64,000 nucleotides of DNA, taken from the NCBI RefSeq assembly GCF_039634365.2, contig NZ_CP155079.2:3224001-3288000 (forward strand), written 5' to 3'. This stretch comes from Mucilaginibacter sp. PAMB04168. Lineage in GTDB: Bacteria; Bacteroidota; Bacteroidia; Sphingobacteriales; Sphingobacteriaceae. Under the pieces are notes generated by a model that searched no databases, was not told the origin of the DNA, and saw only the letters and a program-made list of their open reading frames with translations. The position numbers and the translations under genes were made by a program. Positions 1 through 8,567 of the stretch are shown one piece after another. The number at the start of each line of letters is the position of its first letter. The stretch's first letter is position 1.

Positions 1-220
1 TTTCTATTTTACAATCCCATGTAATGTTCTCTTCGTCAAAAATAGACCTGCACTTTTGTACAGCCTTTGCTTCCTCATCTCTTCCATCACGTGCAGCGTC
101 AGAAAAAACGTAGAGTTTACTTGGTTGCAGTTCTTTAATCCTCTCAAACACTTGTAAAGCAGAATCCGGCCTGTTAAATGTGATTAATAGAACAGGAATA
201 TCGAACGGTTGCTCTCTCAT
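1..220 (-). CDS. Glycosyltransferase, N-terminal part (runs off window)
   Basis: Seventy-three residues are visible from an ATG at 220. The start, with PVLLITFNRPDSALQVFERI, matches the first strand and helix of GT-A, family-2-like sugar transferases, with a strand (KLYVFSDAARDG) where the nucleotide-binding part follows. The catalytic Asp motif lies outside the window. It is the fifth gene of the minus-strand exopolysaccharide operon, 21 bases after the flippase, so it probably adds a sugar to the lipid-linked repeat unit in the cytoplasm. Its substrate cannot be told. Confidence 0.75.
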   Translation of the reverse strand, partial: MREQPFDIPVLLITFNRPDSALQVFERIKELQPSKLYVFSDAARDGRDEEAKAVQKCRSIFDEENITWDCKIE

Positions 221-241
221 AATTTAAATAGTAGCGTATAG

Positions 242-1558
242 TTATAATTGTGCTAAACGGTGCTCCCTGAGCTTTTTTGCGATAAAGAAGAGCAGCACAG
301 TCACCAGTACCAGGTGTGTAAAAGCTGTGGCCATAGCAACACCTGTTTGCCTGAAATAGTAAGCGGCCAATGTGTAAGTTGTAATGCTTAAAGTTGCGCC
401 CAGTATATTTAAGGCCAAATTAATCTTGGTCTTTTGCCATGCTAAAATAATGGCATCTAAAAGCGAGTATATAATGATTAAGCCATACGTAATGGCTAAT
501 ATGTTGGAGTACCGGATTGCCTCGGTAAATCTACCGGCCGTTAAATAATGCATTAAGTACGGCGATACAAATACAAAAACAATGGTGGTAACAATGACAA
601 GTGCCACAACCATCATACCCGTTTTTTTAAGGCCTTTTATATTGTAGGTAGAAGCATATTTATAAATATCGGGTTCAAATGCCTGAAAAAAGGATTGTAG
701 AGCTATGAATAAGTAATTAGCAATGCCTTTACCTATGTTGTACAAACCCATTTGCACAGGCTGGTTAAGTTTTTCAACAGCAATGTTATCAAAACTCATT
801 AGCGGCCAAAACAAAAAGGAAGCCGGTATTAAAGGCAGCACTTTGCGCATGGCTATCTTTACCGTTGCCTTATCGAGCCTTAAGCTTTGCCCTTTCAATA
901 TAGTATACAAAGAAATGATGAAGAACAATATCTCGACTACAAATACGCCCAGCATACGGCCCTTTAAACCCATATCTGCCGATATAATGAAGTATAAAGA
1001 CAGTAATATGCCCAACACTCTGTAGCCGGCTACAATAAGCAGATATTTTACTGGCTGATTACCCAAACGGTAATTTACCTGGACAAAGCCTTTAAATATG
1101 CCCACTACACTGGTAGCGAGCGCTAGTAACGCAAATGGGTAAAAAGGTATTTGTGAGTGCGAATACTTTAAGTAAACATAAATACCCAGGTAAGCAATTG
1201 GAAAAAACAGGAGGTTCCAAACCAGCGTAAATATAATAAGCGTGGTTTGTATAGCTCTGCGCTGTTCTTCGGTCTCTTTAAAAAAGACCGACATATAGTA
1301 CGTTTGCAATGACAGGCTGGAAAAAACCAGCAGGAACGAAGCCAGCGTTGAATAATAGCCATAGTAACCATATTCTTCGGCCGATAAATGCTTCGCAAAA
1401 ATTGGCGATGTGATGAACGAAACGCCAAAGTTTATGATAGGTACCAGCAAATAAATGCCGGTTGACCTGATCTTATTGATGACATTTTGATTTAAAATTA
1501 AATTTCTTAGAAAAAGGAGCTTGGAACTAATGAATGCTTCGGGCATGTTATTCGGCAT
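242..1558 (-). CDS. Wzx-like polysaccharide flippase (MOP superfamily)
   Basis: A 438-residue, very hydrophobic protein with about a dozen membrane segments spread along its length. An N-terminal GIYLLVPIINFGVSFITSPI helix is followed by the acidic HLSAEEYGYYGYYS stretch typical of Polysacc_synt/Wzx proteins. Family members flip undecaprenyl-linked repeat units to the periplasmic face. The ATG at 1558 overlaps the end of the upstream gene by 11 bases, indicating translational coupling in the exopolysaccharide operon. The transported glycan is unknown. A MATE-type exporter is the less likely alternative given the neighbours. Confidence 0.85.
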   Translation of the reverse strand: MPNNMPEAFISSKLLFLRNLILNQNVINKIRSTGIYLLVPIINFGVSFITSPIFAKHLSAEEYGYYGYYSTLASFLLVFSSLSLQTYYMSVFFKETEEQRRAIQTTLIIFTLVWNLLFFPIAYLGIYVYLKYSHSQIPFYPFALLALATSVVGIFKGFVQVNYRLGNQPVKYLLIVAGYRVLGILLSLYFIISADMGLKGRMLGVFVVEILFFIISLYTILKGQSLRLDKATVKIAMRKVLPLIPASFLFWPLMSFDNIAVEKLNQPVQMGLYNIGKGIANYLFIALQSFFQAFEPDIYKYASTYNIKGLKKTGMMVVALVIVTTIVFVFVSPYLMHYLTAGRFTEAIRYSNILAITYGLIIIYSLLDAIILAWQKTKINLALNILGATLSITTYTLAAYYFRQTGVAMATAFTHLVLVTVLLFFIAKKLREHRLAQL

Positions 1559-2396
1559 ATTGTAAGATAATGCGTAGCGGTATGTTATTTATTTTGGCAG
1601 CCCTGCCCGAGAAACTACTATCATGCGATCCCCAAATCTCGCGGCACATACTTAAACAGCACAGATCTGTTAGCGCTGCTATGATCCCTGCTTTCGAGTC
1701 GCGGGTTCTTACCGATATGCCGGTTATGATATTGCCGGGAAACATAGCGGTAAGGATATTAGTAACCTCTTGCGAATCTGTAGACAGATAGAACTTTGCT
1801 TCGGGATTGATAGCAATTGTGCAGCTTATTTCATTGACAAAGGCATCCAGTGGCGATTTTTCGATAGCATTAATGTTATCTGACCTCCTGATGTGTACTC
1901 CTGTAACCGAGCTCAGATTCAATAAAATCTGCTGGCTCTCACGCTGTATACTTTGGGCAATCTGTACCTGAAAGTTACTACTATCGGTATAAAACTCGTA
2001 GCATGTATCTATATAAATGCCGCTGTGGTTATGAACCAGATTGTCAAAATAGCTGTTTAAGGCACCCTGCCCCCATCCATGTTGCCTAATTTCATTTTCG
2101 ATAGCTACATCTGTTACCGAAAAGCTGGTTAACGTGTTTACCACTCCGTCAATTGCAATTGTTAGCAGCCTGCGTTTTACTTTTGCAAAAGAATTACTGC
2201 CATGCAGATTCAATTCAATCACAGTCATGTTGGGCACTGGTTCAAAACACTCCGAATATTTCGCATTCAGATTGCCGTTTCTCTCCCAAAGAACTACAAG
2301 CTTTAAAGAGGCAGCTTTTGAAAACTTGTACGCTGATTCGAGTACACGCATGCGGTTGGCTATGCCACCTACAGGCCGCACTAAGAGCAACTTCAT
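1548..2396 (-). CDS. Fucosyltransferase-like glycosyltransferase (HxRRxD motif)
   Basis: A 282-residue protein with no signal peptide. It opens with a glycine-rich RPVGGIANRMR loop at residues 7-17 and carries HIRRSD at 168-173. Both features recall GDP-fucose-using GT-B enzymes (GT11, GT23/NodZ, O-fucosyltransferases), where the second Arg of HxRRxD contacts the donor. Later KFYLSTDS resembles the strand that follows in these families. Overall similarity to a named family cannot be judged by eye, so donor and acceptor are inferred. It lies between the chain-length kinase and the flippase, consistent with repeat-unit assembly. Confidence 0.65.
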   Translation of the reverse strand: MKLLLVRPVGGIANRMRVLESAYKFSKAASLKLVVLWERNGNLNAKYSECFEPVPNMTVIELNLHGSNSFAKVKRRLLTIAIDGVVNTLTSFSVTDVAIENEIRQHGWGQGALNSYFDNLVHNHSGIYIDTCYEFYTDSSNFQVQIAQSIQRESQQILLNLSSVTGVHIRRSDNINAIEKSPLDAFVNEISCTIAINPEAKFYLSTDSQEVTNILTAMFPGNIITGISVRTRDSKAGIIAALTDLCCLSMCREIWGSHDSSFSGRAAKINNIPLRIILQYAE

Positions 2397-2419
2397 ATCA
2401 ATTCTGTTTAAGGCTGAAG

Positions 2420-4786
2420 TTAGAATCTTCTTAAAAAGGATTTCATCGTACTGCCAGAAGCGTACTCGGTAGCATATTTACCGTAACCGTAGCTCGAGTA
2501 TCCCTGATTATAAGTATAGCTGTACTTATCTTTACGTATACCATTGAATATGATATTCATTTTAGGCACCTGCTGCTGTTTGAACAGTTTTTCGGTAACG
2601 TCTAATTCCCATGACTTGGTCAAACCCTGCCTGATTACATAAAGGGTAACATCACTAACACGCGATAATACCATGGCGTCGGTAACAATATTTATGGGTG
2701 GAGTATCCAATAAAATATCATCGTAACTACTGCGCAGTTCATCCAATAACACATCTATCTGCTCTTGCTCCAGCATTTCTGAAGGATTAAAGGTCGATGT
2801 TCCGGCAGTTATGACAAACAGGTTGTCATCATAATTTGAGGGCTGGATAATTTCATCAACACTCGCAGTTCCATTAATATAGTCGCTTAAGCCCTTGTGG
2901 TTAACAGCCAGTTTAAAGTTTTTATATATCTGAGGCTTACGTAAATCGAGCTCCAGTATAATAGTTTTACGGCCCGACGCAGCCAAGGTGGCGCCCAAGT
3001 TACTGGTTACAAAGCTTTTACCTTCATTTGCAATACTTGAAGTAAGCATGGTAACCCTGCCTCTTTGCCGGGTGGCGTGCGCAAAATGAAGATTTGTTCT
3101 TAACAGCCTAAACTGTTCGCCAATTACAAAGTTATCGTCTTTGCCGCCAATAACCATAGCTTGCTTACCCTCATGAAAAACAAGCTCACCTAAAACAGGC
3201 ACCGTTGTTTTACTCGCAATATCATCGCGGGTGTTTATCCGATCATTTAAACTATCGCGGCAATAAATTACACCAAGGGGTATAAAGATGCCCAGCATAA
3301 ACGCAATGATATAAATGATGCGTTTGCTTGATGACACTACGTAATTGTAATCAATTAACCGGCTATCATTAATAGTGGATGCATAACTCAGCGCCGCTTC
3401 CTCACGTTTTTGCAGCAGGTATACGTATAAGTTTTCCTTGTTGGTTTGCTGGCGCTTAATGTTAATAAACTGGCGCTCTTGCCCCGGAATATTCTTTATA
3501 GACGACTCAAAGCGATTGCTGTTTGATAAAAGTTGACGCTGGCTTGCCTTTAAAGATGCCTTTATCCCTGAAATGTTGTTTAGGATTGACGACTTGGTTG
3601 AGGCAATTTGTTTATCTACGGCTTCAAAAATAGGATTACGTTCAGGTGTTGTAGCCAGCATTTTATCGCGCTGTACTTGCAAATCCATTAACTGGCGTAT
3701 CAAGCCACTCAAACCCGGATCAGATATACCGATAGTGGCAGGCGCGCTGTTTACGCTCATTGATGATTTTACGTAGCGTTCAACGCCACCTATAATGTCA
3801 AGCTGTAAGGCAATTTCATTTAGTTGTGTATCGTTATTTTTTACGTTATCTAAATAGAGCTTAGCTTCTGATGATACATCAATTAAGCCTTTGTCACTCC
3901 TGAATCCTTCAAAGTCTTTCTCAACCGACGAAAGCTCACGTGTAACATCCTTTAGCCTGCCATCTATAAATAATAAAGCATTTTCGGCAGCGCGTTTCTT
4001 CTGCCTAACTGATTGATCATTGTAAGAAGACACTGTGTGGATCAGTATATCTCTTCCTCTTTGCAATACATTGTCTTGTAAAGACAATTCAATAACGGAG
4101 GCCAGCTTATTTAACCGGCTTGATTTAATTTTGTTAACATAACCGTTTATTACCTGCTCGGTGTCTCTAATACCTACAATTATATCTTTACCAATGTATT
4201 TATTAAGATTAGCCGTCTTATTCAGGTGCCATATACCAAACTTGTTTTTGATATTGTCTGTAAATTTAAACGTCTTGTTGCCTCCGATGGAGTTCTTTAA
4301 CACAAACTCGTTCTGATTTTTGATATGTATAGCAAGCGACTTAGCAAACTTATCGCTGGTTTGCTTAGTTACTACTAAATGAACAGGTGTGCTGCTATAA
4401 ATATCTACATCCCTGAACTTTGATGGTTTACTATAAGTTGCATAAAGATTTAAGTCTTTAATTACTCGTGCAATAAGGTTTCTGGACTGCAGTATTTCGC
4501 TCTCGTTGTCGATCACCTTCGATGATTCAAAAACGTCCATTTTTTGCATCATCTTATCAACCGAATTCTGTTCCTTATTTTCCTCAATGAGCAGCTTGGC
4601 TGTTATGGTATAAATAGGATCTGTATACTTGGTATAAAAGAAAGCACAAACCAACGCCAACGCTACACCCAGCACAAATAATGGCCAGTGATAAAAGTAC
4701 TTGTTGAACGTTACCTTAAACGAGTTCGTTTTGGCGCTATCCTGCGTATACTCAAACGGAGCAATAACAATTTTTTCGTTATTCAT
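2420..4786 (-). CDS. Wzc-like exopolysaccharide tyrosine autokinase
   Basis: A 788-residue fusion of a Wzz chain-length domain and a BY-kinase. Membrane helices lie near residues 34-51 and 489-508, with a long, coiled-coil-rich periplasmic part between them that carries the conserved P-rich GNVR-like stretch before the second helix. The kinase shows Walker A (SSIANEGKSF, Lys590), Walker A' (ILELDLRKP, 610-618) and Walker B (ILLDTPP, 691-697). A tail at 755-775 contains about eight tyrosines, the usual autophosphorylation cluster. It would control polymer length and export with the Wza-like protein encoded 9 bases upstream. Kinase and copolymerase are in one chain, the Gram-negative arrangement. 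Confidence 0.95.
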   Translation of the reverse strand: MNNEKIVIAPFEYTQDSAKTNSFKVTFNKYFYHWPLFVLGVALALVCAFFYTKYTDPIYTITAKLLIEENKEQNSVDKMMQKMDVFESSKVIDNESEILQSRNLIARVIKDLNLYATYSKPSKFRDVDIYSSTPVHLVVTKQTSDKFAKSLAIHIKNQNEFVLKNSIGGNKTFKFTDNIKNKFGIWHLNKTANLNKYIGKDIIVGIRDTEQVINGYVNKIKSSRLNKLASVIELSLQDNVLQRGRDILIHTVSSYNDQSVRQKKRAAENALLFIDGRLKDVTRELSSVEKDFEGFRSDKGLIDVSSEAKLYLDNVKNNDTQLNEIALQLDIIGGVERYVKSSMSVNSAPATIGISDPGLSGLIRQLMDLQVQRDKMLATTPERNPIFEAVDKQIASTKSSILNNISGIKASLKASQRQLLSNSNRFESSIKNIPGQERQFINIKRQQTNKENLYVYLLQKREEAALSYASTINDSRLIDYNYVVSSSKRIIYIIAFMLGIFIPLGVIYCRDSLNDRINTRDDIASKTTVPVLGELVFHEGKQAMVIGGKDDNFVIGEQFRLLRTNLHFAHATRQRGRVTMLTSSIANEGKSFVTSNLGATLAASGRKTIILELDLRKPQIYKNFKLAVNHKGLSDYINGTASVDEIIQPSNYDDNLFVITAGTSTFNPSEMLEQEQIDVLLDELRSSYDDILLDTPPINIVTDAMVLSRVSDVTLYVIRQGLTKSWELDVTEKLFKQQQVPKMNIIFNGIRKDKYSYTYNQGYSSYGYGKYATEYASGSTMKSFLRRF

Positions 4787-4795
4787 ATGGGTATT

Positions 4796-5584
4796 TTATT
4801 TACGTGTGAGTATAATGGCTATAATAGAGAGTGCCGATAATACTAAACTAATGGTGCGGTAATTATTATCTACGCTGGCAAACTTGTTTTTACCAGGTTG
4901 CACGTAGATCACATCATTACTTTTTAAGTAATAATAGGGTGAATCAAATATATCTTTTGAAGTAAGATCGATTGGTATAAACTCACGTTCGCCGTTAATT
5001 TCTCTAATCAATAGTACTTTACGTAATGCTGTGATGTTCAAGTCGCCGGCTAAACCAATGGCTTCATTAAGTGTTACGCGCTCACTCGGTATTTGAAAAA
5101 CACCCGGGTGCTCAACATCGCCTATCACTGAGATTTTGAAGTTGATCATCCGCACATTAACTATACAGTATTTAAGAAAAGGTGTAAGCTCTTTCTTGAG
5201 TCTCACCTCAAGCTGCGATACGGTGCTTCCAGCAACCTTTATACTGCCTAACAGTGGCAAAACTATTTCGCCTTGTGTGTTTACCAAATATCCTATTACC
5301 GGGTTATTGGAGCTAACGTTAGAGGTACCATTAATAGAAGATAGATTGTAATTAAATACAGCGCTTGCTTCGGGGTTGGAACTGCTGATGTTAATACCCA
5401 GAATGTCGGCCGGCTGGATGGTGAGTGGTGTGTAATTAGTTATGCTTTGTTTCGTATTTCTCGATTTATCTAAATTTTGAAAGTACGGGATCTTCTTGTA
5501 TGAGTTACAGGAAGAGTAAGCCACCATAATAGAAATGAGCACAACAGAAATTACTCCTCTGAGCTGGAAGATTGATTTTATCAC
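4796..5584 (-). CDS. Wza-like polysaccharide export lipoprotein
   Basis: A 262-residue protein. A signal peptide ends in a lipobox (AYSSC, Cys26), so it should be anchored in the outer membrane. A Poly_export domain follows (PLTIQPADILGINISSS), then SLBB-type segments (GDVEHPGVFQIPSERVTLNEAI, described here by its positions near residues 155-176). A hydrophobic C-terminal segment is followed by TRK. The family forms the outer-membrane channel for exopolysaccharide. The start appears to be GTG at 5584; no in-frame ATG lies upstream of the signal peptide. It is the first gene of the operon, so its leader (5585 to about 5775) should carry the operon control. Confidence 0.92.
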   Translation of the reverse strand: MIKSIFQLRGVISVVLISIMVAYSSCNSYKKIPYFQNLDKSRNTKQSITNYTPLTIQPADILGINISSSNPEASAVFNYNLSSINGTSNVSSNNPVIGYLVNTQGEIVLPLLGSIKVAGSTVSQLEVRLKKELTPFLKYCIVNVRMINFKISVIGDVEHPGVFQIPSERVTLNEAIGLAGDLNITALRKVLLIREINGEREFIPIDLTSKDIFDSPYYYLKSNDVIYVQPGKNKFASVDNNYRTISLVLSALSIIAIILTRK

Positions 5585-5780
5585 GATAATATTTGTTTAT
5601 GTAACTGAATAAAAGATGGATACTTTGATTTGAGCCTGATAACCTTAGGCGTAGAGGGTGTTTTTTTGCAATCGAGAATAGCTTCGCCACTCCGGTCACA
5701 CCGGCTATTTTTTGTTGAAGAAGTAATCTTTAAATGCTAACGCTTTTTAAAACTAAAGCTGCGCACTGATTACTTACCGA

Positions 5781-5788
5781 CAAACATA
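5781..5788 (-). promoter_or_regulatory. Candidate -7 element of the exopolysaccharide operon
   Basis: Read on the minus strand this is TATGTTTG, a full match to the Bacteroidota -7 consensus TAnnTTTG. A start a few bases downstream would give a leader of roughly 190 bases before the Wza-like gene, containing the hairpin at 5677-5709. I found no well-spaced TTTG -33 element, so the call is tentative. Confidence 0.4.
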
Positions 5789-5849
5789 AGGCAAGCCAGT
5801 AGCAAATAAAATAGCGCTAAGATGGATGTACGTTAAACGTGAAATCAAC

Positions 5850-5878
5850 TGGGAAACGAGATACGAAACTTGGGAAAC
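5850..5878. repeat. Two direct TGGGAAAC repeats, 21 bp apart
   Basis: TGGGAAAC occurs at 5850-5857 and again at 5871-5878, with a further GAAAC at 5865-5869. The 21-base spacing is two turns of the helix, as expected for a tandem operator. It lies upstream of the leftward -7 element and could serve either divergent gene. The binding protein is unknown. Confidence 0.4.
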
Positions 5879-5937
5879 AGCGCAGTTGACTGAGAAAAAA
5901 ATGCGTGATTCCACAAATAATACGGTAATAATACTTT

Positions 5938-5968
5938 ACACCTCACGAACTAAACGCAATTGAGGTGT
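5938..5968. repeat. Inverted repeat ACACCTCA / TGAGGTGT
   Basis: Perfect 8-bp arms at 5938-5945 and 5961-5968 with a 15-base spacer in the exopolysaccharide regulatory region. The centre-to-centre distance of 23 bases suits a dimeric DNA-binding protein better than a transcription terminator; no T-run follows on either strand. Confidence 0.4.
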
Positions 5969-6422
5969 GATTTGTGACAAAGACCGTATAAAATGCGAAC
6001 CTTTTAACGGCCTGTTGTATAGAAGTGATAAAAAAAGCGTGTCGCTTAAAAATTTTCAATAAAAATTTCGTCTTAGAAATGGCCTTTAGAGCCATAAATA
6101 ACTGTAACGAAAAAAATAATAACAAATATTTAAAGATTAGGCGATTTGTTGCATGACGGTATAAATCTCTAAGTATAATTTTACGATATAATCCAAGCAA
6201 ATGTTTTATTAATTAATAAGAAAACATATCTGTTCGATATATAAATGCTCAGTTTTTCTCATGCGCTTATACATATATACACATTGAATAACCGGGAGAT
6301 AAGTTATTGAACTGAAAAAGGATTATAATACAGCATAACAGATGGCTGTATTTAGCTGATAGTTACAACTGCATTTTATAGTTTACTTGTTTGTACCGCT
6401 ACTTAATAATTAATTATACACT

Positions 6423-6944
6423 ATGATAACAACACAACCTAACGCAAGATCATCTGCGGCGAAGCGCTGGATGGTTGTTTACACCCGCTCTAAGTGGGAA
6501 AAAAAAGCTAACAGGCTACTCGAAAACCAGGGAGTTACCAGTTTTTGCCCTTTAATAAAGGTAAAAAGCAACTGGAGCGACCGGACTAAGATTGTTGAAA
6601 CCCCACTCTTTAACTCCTATCTGTTTGTCCATATTAACCATTTTGAACATGACAGTGTACAACAAACGCCAGGTGTTGTAAACTTTGTTAAGCACTGCAA
6701 CAAACCTGTAGTGTTAGAAGATCAGGAGATTAACCGCATACATACCTTACTGGCCTCCCACTCCAATTTAGAAACGATAGGCGTTGGACGCTATTCGGTT
6801 GGTGATGTGGTTAAAATTAACGAAGGGCCATTGGTTGATTGCCAAGGCGAGATATTGCAAATTCAAGGCAAATCAGTGCTGATGGTGCTTGAAAAACTGG
6901 GATGTGCAGTAGTCATCAAAGTCGATCAAAAAAGCATTAATTAA
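6423..6944 (+). CDS. UpxY/RfaH-type NusG-like antiterminator
   Basis: A 173-residue protein. An NGN domain (residues about 15-110) begins WMVVYTRSKWEKKANRLLENQG and is described here by that position; it has the PLFNSYLFVHI strand and GVVNFV typical of the family. A KOW-like part (VGDVVKINEGPLVDCQGEI) starts near residue 125. Specialised NusG paralogs of the UpxY kind bind RNA polymerase at polysaccharide operons and prevent early termination. Here it is divergent from the export operon rather than its first gene, so it would act in trans on the long leader, or on genes elsewhere. The start at 6423 leaves a short basic N-terminal tail. Confidence 0.85.
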   Translation: MITTQPNARSSAAKRWMVVYTRSKWEKKANRLLENQGVTSFCPLIKVKSNWSDRTKIVETPLFNSYLFVHINHFEHDSVQQTPGVVNFVKHCNKPVVLEDQEINRIHTLLASHSNLETIGVGRYSVGDVVKINEGPLVDCQGEILQIQGKSVLMVLEKLGCAVVIKVDQKSIN

Positions 6945-6991
6945 GCTGATGCCTCACTATAAAAACAAACTCTGCAATTAATAAAATTATT

Positions 6992-7393
6992 ATGTCAACA
7001 GTTATTTCCTTAGGTACATATATGAATAAGCATTACGGTCAGATAGTGGAAAAAGTAATAAGGCGAGATGGTTACAGCATAAGTGAACTTGCACGCCTGA
7101 TGAATGTAAACAGACGCTCTGTATACAACTGGTTCAATAAAAAGCGTTTGAAAACCGATATCGTGTTCAGGATAGGCGGCGTGCTAAACTATGATTTTTC
7201 AACCGAATTCCCTGAACTGTTCAGGGCTAACGAATTTGGTTATTTAAGTGATAACGCTCCCGTGCAAATGGCACATGATGAGGTGCAGACGGAGCCTACT
7301 TTTGACAAACAATGGAAAGATAAGTATATTGTATTACTTGAAAAATACAATGAATTGCTTACGCAAAGTATACAAGTTAATGCCCGCCATTAA
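6992..7393 (+). CDS. Small HTH DNA-binding protein
   Basis: A 133-residue protein. A helix-turn-helix at about residues 28-52 (YSISELARLMNVNRRSVYNW, then FNKKRLKTD) resembles XRE/transposase-like HTH units. The C-terminal third is charged and may form a helix (KQWKDKYIVLLEKYNELL). No ligand domain is seen. It is 47 bases after the antiterminator gene and probably cotranscribed, so it may help control the exopolysaccharide locus. An internal ATG at 7022 is a possible alternative start. The perfect palindrome at 7580-7599 downstream is a candidate target. Confidence 0.7.
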   Translation: MSTVISLGTYMNKHYGQIVEKVIRRDGYSISELARLMNVNRRSVYNWFNKKRLKTDIVFRIGGVLNYDFSTEFPELFRANEFGYLSDNAPVQMAHDEVQTEPTFDKQWKDKYIVLLEKYNELLTQSIQVNARH

Positions 7394-7579
7394 TTTGTAC
7401 ACAGCTAGTTCAAAACCATGTACTATGCTGTTCCTATATTTTTGTTGCTAAGCCTCAGCACTCAAGCTTGTCCTTGGCAAAGGTTGGCGTTTTATTCTGC
7501 TTCCTTGCCATTGTAGATTTAAACTTAACGTTGCAATACAACGCTCTACCTTATAAGTCTGCCTCTCCTCAAGCAACAT

Positions 7580-7599
7580 AATAGCTACTAGTAGCTATT
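7580..7599. promoter_or_regulatory. Perfect 20-bp palindrome, candidate operator
   Basis: AATAGCTACTAGTAGCTATT reads the same on both strands, without a spacer. It lies alone between the HTH gene and the amidase gene, 125 bases before the latter. It is not followed by a T-run, so it is not a terminator; a regulator-binding site is more plausible. Confidence 0.4.
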
Positions 7600-7632
7600 G
7601 CACATACACATTTCAATCATTTATCTTTATTT

Positions 7633-7663
7633 AAAAGGGCCTTTGCTAATAAAGGCCCTTTTT
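7633..7663 (+). terminator. Rho-independent terminator
   Basis: Perfect 12-bp stem (AAAAGGGCCTTT, 7633-7644, with 7651-7662), 6-base loop and a T-run continuing from the right arm. It ends the antiterminator-HTH transcript. The 331-base gap 7394-7724 holds only this and the palindrome at 7580-7599. Confidence 0.8.
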
Positions 7664-7724
7664 CAGTACGGCAGAATGCCTCATTGTACTGCTTACTATT
7701 CTATCATCCTAAAATTTAAAAACG

Positions 7725-8561
7725 ATGAAAATAATAGATCACCTGCTTGTTAACGATGATGACACACCTGTTACGTTCAAAGCCACACCTAATCATGGTG
7801 GTATTTACACCCCTCAATACCTTGTAATGCACTACACGGCAGCAACTACAACCTTGTCTACCGTTAGCTGGTTCCAAAGCACTTTAGCTAAGGCTTCGGC
7901 CCATTTACTTATTGCCCGTGATGGCACTGTTACACAGTTTGCTCCGTTTAATGTTATTACATGGCATGCCGGCAAAAGTCAATGGAAAGGGTTAGTAGGG
8001 CTGAATCAGTTTTCAATTGGCATTGAAATGGTAAATGGCGGGCGTTTAACAAAAAGCATAGGAAAATGGATATGCCCGGTTGATGCCAAAAGGGTACCCG
8101 ATGACGAGGTGGTTATAGCAATCCATAAAAATGAGAGCAGCAAGGCCGCATGGCATGATTACACCGAGAAACAATTAAAGGCAGCAATAGAAATATCGGC
8201 TTTACTGGTTAAAACTTATAATTTAAAAGATGTGGTAGGCCATGAGGACATTGCCCCCATACGTAAGTCGGATCCAGGCCCGGCATTTCCAATGGCCAGT
8301 TTCAAGTCCAAGGTTATGGGCAGAGAAAATGATTTTGATGAAGATTTTGTAACCTCAGCCGATGTAAACATACGAGCCGGCGCAGGCACTGCTTTTGCCA
8401 CTGTTGCCCCACCTGTACCTGGTGGCACACCAGTGAGGGTGCTAAAAACAAACGCCAACTGGAGCTTTGTAGAAGTTCTAAAATCGGTGAATGGAATCAT
8501 GGACTTAGAAGGTTGGATTGCTTCCCGATTTATTGTTTTGGAGCAAGGAGTAAATAGCTAA
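7725..8561 (+). CDS. N-acetylmuramoyl-L-alanine amidase with SH3-like tail
   Basis: A 278-residue protein. An Amidase_2 (AmpD/PGRP-type) domain covers residues about 25-190, with zinc-ligand candidates in VMHYTAA (His36), GHEDI and KSDPGPAF, and the structural IGIEMVNGG. A bacterial SH3-like domain follows (VNIRAGAGTAF to EGWIASRFIV, about 205-275), usually a cell-wall binding unit. The enzyme cuts the bond between MurNAc and the stem peptide. No signal peptide is visible, so it is either cytoplasmic (recycling), released by lysis as phage endolysins are, or exported by another route. It converges with the LuxR-type gene, 6 bases apart. Confidence 0.88.
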   Translation: MKIIDHLLVNDDDTPVTFKATPNHGGIYTPQYLVMHYTAATTTLSTVSWFQSTLAKASAHLLIARDGTVTQFAPFNVITWHAGKSQWKGLVGLNQFSIGIEMVNGGRLTKSIGKWICPVDAKRVPDDEVVIAIHKNESSKAAWHDYTEKQLKAAIEISALLVKTYNLKDVVGHEDIAPIRKSDPGPAFPMASFKSKVMGRENDFDEDFVTSADVNIRAGAGTAFATVAPPVPGGTPVRVLKTNANWSFVEVLKSVNGIMDLEGWIASRFIVLEQGVNS

Positions 8562-8567
8562 CATTAC

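Larger units (their letters stand above)
5585..6422. other. Divergent regulatory region of the exopolysaccharide locus
   Basis: 838 bases without a convincing gene, between the exopolysaccharide operon (leftward) and the antiterminator gene (rightward). It is AT-rich. It holds a leftward -7 element (5781-5788), a bulged hairpin at 5677-5709, two TGGGAAAC repeats 21 bases apart, an 8-bp inverted repeat at 5938-5968 and an AT palindrome TTATTAATTAATAA at 6207-6220. An 85-codon minus-strand frame at 5943-6200 has odd composition (many Phe, Lys, Ile) and I do not regard it as a gene. Confidence 0.7.

Noticed and set aside
5943-6200. An 85-codon minus-strand frame in the exopolysaccharide control region
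   Set aside because: Odd Phe/Lys/Ile-rich composition and no motif; AT-rich non-coding DNA easily gives such frames.
6207-6220. TTATTAATTAATAA palindrome
   Set aside because: Only A and T in an AT-rich stretch; likely by chance.
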